From positions 63,680 to 119,709 of the forward strand of contig BFEA01000804.1 in the NCBI GenBank assembly GCA_003427395.1: a DNA stretch of 56,030 nucleotides, read 5' to 3'. This DNA is from Chara braunii (taxonomy: Eukaryota; Streptophyta; Charophyceae; Charales; Characeae). The notes below the pieces were generated by a model, which did not search any database, was not told the origin of the DNA, and saw nothing but the letters and a program-made list of their open reading frames with translations. The translations under genes were made by a program, and so were the position numbers. Shown here piece by piece: positions 50,411 to 56,030 of the stretch. Numbering within the stretch: the stretch's first letter is position 1; the number at the start of each line of letters is the position of its first letter.

Positions 50411-51541
50411 TCATTTTGTGAGCTGTTTGATAGGTCTTGATGCTCCAGTTGTTGCAGTTTCTGGAATTTCCATCTCCTGCTGGTGTTTTTTAGCTGCTAA
50501 TATTTTAGAGTATTCTTGGCATTTTTTCCTTAGGTAGAACAGGCCATTGTTGAACCAATCAATTTCCTGCGGAATGTTATGTTTTTGTGTGTGCCAAAAT
50601 GTCCAGCAGTCCTTTAAATAACTTTGAAAAGTTTTATGTTGTAGGAGGGTTGTATTAAGTTTGGAGAACCCAAAACCGTGATCGTTTTTTTTGCGGAAAG
50701 ATAGAATGATTGTGCACATTTTGTGGTCAATGCCCAGATATGCGCTCGCAAGTAGGATTACTGCCAGAAGTAGCGCGCCTTCCATGTCCTCCGAAATCAG
50801 GATTAAGTCAATCCTGGATCTTGACTGACCCTCGGTTCCAATCTTTCGCAAGCATGTATAGAACCTAGTATCTGGGTTTGGCTTCCGGAAGGAATCGAAT
50901 ACTTTTAATGAGAGACAAAATTCATTAATTATCCGCTCATCCTCTTCTACGTACGCTGGGGTGGGAGAGGGCGCCCGCCATCTGTCCATCCACCGGTCCG
51001 GGGCTGCGTTGCAGTCCCCTGCTGTGATGACCGGTACTCCCTCCGAAATTTGTGTCTTCAAATTCTCAAAAAAGGCCCTCCTCTCGGTTGCTATATTGGG
51101 TGCGTAGATGCATACTATGCATAGGATTTCAAGTTCCAAAGTTACGAGGATAGACACCCATCGCCCCTCCTCCTGTTCAACCACCCAGTATACCGGGTTT
51201 GCCCGTGTTTCTGGGGGGATCCAGATGGCCACCCCTGCGCTACCCGGTCTCAGGGCATGGGCCTTGAAGGCTTTGTACGGCCAGACCATTCTGTGGGCGC
51301 GGTTATGCTCCGAGGTGTCCTTCAGGTGTGTTTCCTGGATGCACACAATGTCCGGCCAGTTCCTGCCACCTACCCCTCTCATTAAATCCCAGATTGCATC
51401 TCGTTTCTCATATTTGCATGAGGCCAGGCCATTCACGTTCACAGTCCGCAGGTGTAGGTCTGCAGCCCTCCTGCATTGGTTCCAAATGCGATCGTGACCA
51501 TATACTGCTCTGACTGGGTCAATCTTGCTTGTATTATTCAT
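50411..51541 (-). pseudogene. LINE ORF2, APE-type endonuclease
   Basis: 376 codons from ATG 51541. Apurinic-endonuclease motifs: LRTVNVNGLA (residues 31-40), IVCIQETH (65-72, catalytic Glu), AGVAIWIPP, VITAGDCNAAPD (171-182, Asp/Asn), SRIDLILIS (242-250), IDHKM (271-275, His). It nicks target DNA to prime reverse transcription. The RT part begins in another frame about 100 bases downstream, so a frameshift breaks ORF2. Confidence 0.92.
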
Positions 51542-51609
51542 ATTATCCCTGTTCCTTGTGGATTCTTTTTTCTACAGACGGGACCATGGCAGCTGGTCCC
51601 ATTCCCAGT

Positions 51610-53902
51610 CTACTGTCCCCTGGTCCAAACCAGGAGAAGTGCACACAAGCACTTCTGGACGTCCTGTTCGGTCCGGGTAGCACAGTGGCCAACTCTTAGT
51701 GTCTGCAGGTTTAATAATTGGGCATGCGTGAGCCATTTCAGGCCAGCCTCCTTGGTTGGGTCGAACCTGATATACGTATCCCTCTGTGCTATCTTATCGG
51801 GCCCGGTAACAATCGCGGCAATAGTTTGCGCCCTAGGTGGCATGTTTTCTGCGATGTGAGTTTCCAGCTGCATCTGCAGAATTTCGGTCGCTGCCTCGGT
51901 TTGACTGTTTTTTGGGTCCGCCCAGAACGAGGACCAGCCTTGCAACGTGACGCCGCCCTGTCTGCCATCCTCCACCGGGGACAGTCCTACCTCCCATTTC
52001 TCCTTTCTCTTCCAGACTGGGATGAGCAGGGTAGCTGCTTGTGACAAGGGACCAGAGTCACAGCCCATCTCCATCAAGTGTCTTAGCTTTCTCTTTCGTA
52101 TGGAATCCAGCGGGGCATTCTCCTCCTGGTCTGGGGGGTCCGGGTCCGTTGGCAAAGTTGGATGGTGCAGGGCCGGGGGGTTGTTCCACTCATCCTCTGC
52201 CCTGTCCTGCTCTGTCTCCTTTGCTGTCGTTGCATGTGGCAGTTGGAATCGTGCAAACACCATTGTGGTCAATCGGTGCCAAGCTTCCGACCACTTCACC
52301 CCTGATTGCAGCCCGTTTTCCAGCACGTTCTTGAGCGAGGCGCTCATATCAAGCATGGGGAACAGTTCCAGGTAGGTCCTGTCCCAAATCTCATCCGTGA
52401 GGGGGTCGTATTTGGCTTTCAAGTTCCCCATCAACCAATCAGCGATGGCCACAAGTTTTTGTTCCATGGGTAGGTGTTGTGGTGGCGCCCCCTCCTCTTC
52501 CTCCCTGAGAACGCACTCCGGGACCAGCCCCTCCGGGTGCCCTGCTGGCGTTGACTGGAAGAGGATCAACGTCCATTGGCTCTGAACCGAACGCCGCCTG
52601 GAAGGGGTCAGTTTCTGCTGTCCCCCGGAAGCGCTCCATCTCGTCCCCTCCTAATCGCTCCACCTCCATTCCCTCGTCCTCCATTTGTTTATCCCGCCTC
52701 TCCTCTACAACCATCTGTCCCAATTGTGCAGGGGGGTTAGATGCTTCCTGTCCCAGTTCTCCCCCTCGTGTGCGTATTCCTTCTTCCAACTGTTCTTTCT
52801 GTTTCGCCGGATTGCCTCCGAGAAGGTCCCGAATGCCTCCTGACTCCACTTCTGCCTCTCCTTCTTTGTGGATATATTGCTCTGCCGCAAGGCCCGGGGT
52901 GGCGCAACACCTCTGGTCGGGCAACTCCTGCTGTTTCTGAACCTAAACCTCTTTCCCTCCTTTTCCTCCCTTCCTACCCACTATCTTCCAGCCCGAGTTT
53001 TCCTGGCTGTCTTGTGGGGGGGTTGCCCGTGTCTGCTGCACCTTCTCCTCCACCGGAGCCGGGGGGGTCCATGTGTTCGAGGGCCTCGTTGCCCATTCCG
53101 GCTCCCCGGTACTTTCCCATTTCCACCGAGTTGGGGAACCTTCCATCGTCTTGTCCTCGATGTAGACCCATCCTTCATGACCCGGATCCACTGTCCTCCA
53201 ATGGGTCACCTTGACCGGGTCTCTCAACAGTCTCCCCGTTGTCCGCGACTTCTTCTGCGGGTGAAGTGGGCAGACGTATTCCGTACACAGGTGTCTGTAA
53301 GCCCTATACTTGTGGCACCACGGTCTCAGTTTGTGCGCTGTGTGAATCATGTATTCTTTTCCTCCAACCTGGTACGGAATCACGTCGTCGAGGGAGAACG
53401 GTTGGCCCTGGAGGTAGTCCAGTGCCAACATCAGGTAATCGTCCCTCTTGGCGACAAAGGAGGGGAGGGGGTCGATGAACGAGACAATGTCATACAACAA
53501 TCCGAAATCATATACGAATGCGGCCTGGATTTCGACCGGGATATGTCGGAATTCCACCCAAAAGAACTCTTGCATTAATTGCACTCTCCTCTCCTCCGGC
53601 CCCAATTTTCACTGCGGCGTCCAGGCGTGAATCCGGACCTCCGACCGTTTGCACCGAAGACGTTTCCACACATCAATCACACATTTCTCTGATTCGTGTA
53701 GGCACAGGACTGTGAACAGGTCTAGCCTTTTCAGAAGTCTCTCCTCTTCCGTTAGGATCCCTGTGTCATCTGTCTGCTGTACTTCCTTGCTCAGGTCTAG
53801 CCTTTTCATAAGTGATTTTGTGTTATTATTTTGGTGGTGCCTGCGTTTTTGTCGAAGATGTTCGTCTGCCAGTTGTCTCATGGCCCTGCTATAGAACAAC
53901 AT
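51610..53902 (-). pseudogene. LINE ORF1 (RNA-binding protein), broken
   Basis: Frame 53902-52439 with TGA 53609-53611 and TAG 52943-52945, then frame 52569-51610. After a charged start come VRIHAWTPQ, the stop, and KLGPEERRVQLMQEFFWVEF, RHIPVEIQAAFVYDFGLLYD, which resembles the DUF4283 domain of plant LINE ORF1 (pattern WTP...WVR...P...). WCHKYRAYRHLCTEYVC is a possible Cys/His cluster. The rest is Glu/Gly-rich, and the end (LEDGRQG...RDTYIRFDPTKEAGLKWL) I cannot assign. Presumed role: binding LINE RNA. Confidence 0.7.
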
Positions 53903-54715
53903 GGAATCTAATCGCTTATGCGCCCGCTACATTCTGTTCGGGGTCTTCATGATGCTGCACCAGGCAGTCTGCTTGTTGCGACAGGCAGTCTGCTTGCTCA
54001 CTGGCACCCACGGCTCGCGTATCTCTGTCCGACTTGTTTTTATTATTCTTTTTATTTCGTTGTTTGTACAGATTGGCAGATTTTGCTTATGAGAAATTTT
54101 TCTTTTTTTTTCTTTTTGGTGATTTATTAATTCTCCGGGAACTGTTTGGTGTGACGCAGGACTGCACTTTCGTTTCTCCTTCCTCTATCCTTTCCGCAGC
54201 GCCGACCCTGTTCTCTCCCTGTCCTACCGCTCCCCGTGGCTCTCCCGCTAAAGCGTGTCCGTGATCATCCCATTGACCCTTCCTCTCACCTGATCAGACG
54301 ATCTCGCCTCCACACGCCGCCCTGGTTTGTTCTAGATCGTGTCTTTCGCCGTTCGTTCGCCAATCGCCCCCACGTGTGATCTTCCGTTGCCTGTGTAGGG
54401 CCAAACCTCGGTAGACTTTCGAGCCTTAGTCGACCCCACTGCGGGTCCCAGTTGGCTCGGCCTGCCCACACTCGTGCTCAGGGCGCATGCCGTTTGTCCC
54501 AGGGTCACCCCCACCTAGTGCTTTGAGATGGATGGGGGTGGGCCTTCGTGCAAGAGAGCTTTGACATTGGGGATGTAGCTCAACCCTCACGCCGGGTGGT
54601 AGTCTCGCTGGTCATTCCGCAACGTTGATTTTTTTGATTCTCGGTTGTGTTCTCAAGCAATTGCTCCTTCCAATACACAGGCAGTCCAAGGGTTCTTTGA
54701 CAGTTCTCTTCTCTT
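53903..54715. other. Presumed LINE 5' flank and unassigned sequence
   Basis: Contains a 21-bp direct duplication (53961-53981, 53982-54002), T-rich sequence at 54085-54118 and, at 54569-54583, GGGGATGTAGCTCAA, like the 5' end of tRNA-Ala but with no further tRNA structure. No gene called. The LINE 5' end is somewhere here. Confidence 0.5.
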
Positions 54716-55634
54716 GTGCGCAGGCTAAGCGTCATCCGTAGGCCGCGCACCATTTCCCAAAGCGTTGCAATTCTACGGCGTCATCGGGGTGCGGCGATGC
54801 CGTCCTCCCCCTCGCCTCTACGCACCCCTCGAATCTCATGCATCTCATCCATCATCATTGACGCAGGCCCCTTAGTCTTTTTGGGGCCTTTTCATGCATG
54901 CACAGACAACTTCACATTTCCATTGACATGTTTGCACTCCCCTTTTTCATTTACATTCCAAAGCACAAACGCAAAGATCTCTTTCATGGGTCGGTTTCAT
55001 GTTACGAGTCCCATAGCCCCTTTGCTCCTTCTTCCCTTTTCCTTTGCCGCCCGGTTTCTCCCGGCCCTATCCTGCTCAAGGCATCTCAAGCCTTTACTTA
55101 CCTGCACAATCCCACACAAGGCAAAAACCAATACAGTCCCCTTTTGGGGGTCAACACATAACCCTTTCCTCATGCCTATCTTTCCTTGTTCTTTGGCCGC
55201 TCTTTCTTCCCTCTTTTTCGCTCAATCAGCCCATCCTCTTCTCATAGTCAGGCAGTCGGGGAAATGGTTGAGTCAAACTGACCTTGCTTCAACTTATACT
55301 TTCTCCCGGATTTCGCCTTTTCCCACTTTTTCAAACGTCCTTTCCTTTGCCTTCTTGGTGGCACAAGGGACCGGCTACCCTTCCCTTGCCCTTTTTCTCC
55401 ACCAAGTGAGGTCCGATCTCTTTTACCGTTCACACCCTGGCAATGTAACAAGTGAGGGGAGAAGGGTTAGTCATATGCCAAGTGAGGGGAAGGGAGAGAG
55501 GGGGCAAGGCGAAGAGGGAGAGAGAGAGAGAGAGAGAGAAAGAGTGGGAGAGAGACATAGAGAGAAGAGAGAGAGAGAGAGAAAGAGAAAGAGAGAGAGG
55601 AGGGAGAGAGAAAGGGAGAGAGAGAGAGAGAGAG

Positions 55635-55679
<45 letters not shown>

Positions 55680-55789
55680 AGAGAAAGAGACTTCTAATCC
55701 TAATCAAATCATCACCCCGTAGTAGCAGCGAAATGCCGGTCACTCATCCCATAGTAGTAGCAGCCAAATGTCGGTCACCCATTCCATAG
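54716..55789 (+). CDS. Long pyrimidine-rich ORF of doubtful reality
   Basis: 357 codons without a stop. The first 250 residues are rich in Ser, Pro, Leu and Phe because the DNA is C/T-rich; the last 100 are a run of Arg-Glu produced by the (GA)n microsatellite. No recognisable domain, no signal peptide I would trust, no neighbour that supports a gene. The absence of stops may follow from base composition alone. Listed so that it is not overlooked, not as a supported gene. Confidence 0.15.
55498..55690. repeat. (GA)n-rich microsatellite
   Basis: GAGA runs broken by GGGAG, CATAG and AAAG; about 190 bp of almost pure purine on the plus strand. Confidence 0.93.
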
Positions 55790-55790
55790 T
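55718..55790. repeat. 35-bp repeat, two copies
   Basis: GTAGCAGCGAAATGCCGGTC and GTAGCAGCCAAATGTCGGTC are 35 bases apart, each followed by AC(T/C)CAT(C/T)CCATAGT. Confidence 0.85.
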
Positions 55791-55794
55791 GAAA

Positions 55795-56030
55795 GAGCCA
55801 CCAAGTGATGAATCGGAACATCAGCACATGCTTGAACTTGACAAGGGGCTAGTGGAACACATTCACATGAGAGAAGAGCAACTGAGTAAGAACCGGAAAA
55901 TCAACACATGCTTGAACTTGACAAGGACTAGTTAAACACATTCATAAGAGTAGAAGAGCAACTAAGTGAGAACCGGGACATCAGCACATGCCTGAACTTG
56001 ACAAAGAACTAGTGGAACACTTTCACATGA
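55795..56030. repeat. 80-bp tandem array at right edge
   Basis: CTTGAACTTG at 55831 and 55911 and CCTGAACTTG at 55991 are exactly 80 bases apart; the unit includes ATCAGCACATGC, GACAAGG.CTAGTGGAACAC and TTCACATGAGAGAAGAGCAA. The array continues beyond the window. Confidence 0.92.

Larger units (their letters stand above)
46455..53902 (-). mobile_element. LINE (APE-type non-LTR retrotransposon)
   Basis: Minus strand: ORF1 53902-51610, ORF2 with endonuclease 51541-50411, RT 50304-48796, zinc-binding C-terminus to 46930, 3' UTR with stem-loop, short oligo-A at 46455-46463. The order EN-RT-Cys/His domain fits plant L1-like LINEs. The exact 5' end is unknown. Interrupted by four in-frame stops in ORF2 and two or more breaks in ORF1. 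Confidence 0.92.

Noticed and set aside
8472-53611. A reassigned stop codon in this genome
   Set aside because: All three stop codons appear inside elements at varied residues (Gln, Arg, Trp, Glu, Leu) and long frames elsewhere end normally; ordinary decay explains it.
54716-55789. A host gene in the 357-codon ORF
   Set aside because: Base composition (C/T-rich then GA repeat) explains the lack of stops; no domain. Kept only as a low-confidence entry.

Overview
The window is eukaryotic and consists almost entirely of transposable elements. There is no bacterial-type gene organisation, operon, rRNA or complete tRNA. Four Ty3/gypsy LTR-retrotransposon lineages carry primer-binding sites complementary to initiator-Met tRNA (TGGTATCAGAGC-like) and end in chromodomain-like integrase tails, and there is an APE-endonuclease LINE. 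This fits a large, repeat-rich plant or charophyte-type genome. The species cannot be read from the sequence, and I found no convincing intact host gene.

Layout. (1) 1-3860: minus-strand 3' part of a gypsy element (E1) with partial 3' LTR, polypurine tract, integrase, RNase H, RT and a protease stub. (2) 4780-6258: minisatellite cluster (42-bp dimeric, 42-bp, 122-bp arrays). (3) 6259-24285: plus-strand gypsy element A (LTRs about 1.1 kb, target duplication TTTTT), whose pol carries a 157-bp TTAA-flanked MITE-like insert. (4) 14336-23612: complete plus-strand gypsy element B (LTRs about 1.45 kb, target duplication CAGGC) nested in the 3' LTR of A; it holds a 315-base assembly gap. (5) 24286-25540: further minisatellites (79-bp, 51-bp). 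(6) 25650-26694: coding-like sequence I do not recognise. (7) 27213-37125: minus-strand gypsy gag/protease remnant F, split by plus-strand element D (29081-36649, target duplication GTCCG/GTCCA). (8) 37459-45970: two minus-strand gypsy copies, G (gag to RNase H) and H (RNase H to chromodomain), in head-to-tail order and apparently sharing one LTR (42867-43883). (9) 45971-53902: minus-strand LINE with ORF1, endonuclease, RT and zinc-binding C-terminus; its 3' end carries a stem-loop present twice. (10) 53903-56030: presumed LINE 5' flank, a pyrimidine-rich ORF of doubtful reality, a GA microsatellite and an 80-bp tandem array.

By sequence, E1, B and F form one lineage; A and D a second, with G/H close to them. 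Every element is broken by stops, frameshifts or deletions. Many stops lie where relatives have Gln, Arg or Trp, as expected of C-to-T / G-to-A decay of methylated repeats. The notable structures are the nested insertions with recognisable target duplications, the TTAA-flanked MITE, the LINE 3' stem-loop with a compensatory change, an 8-mer (GCCATAGC) recurring in LTRs and leaders of all the LTR types seen complete, and a (A/G)AGTCA repeat array in the U3 of element A.
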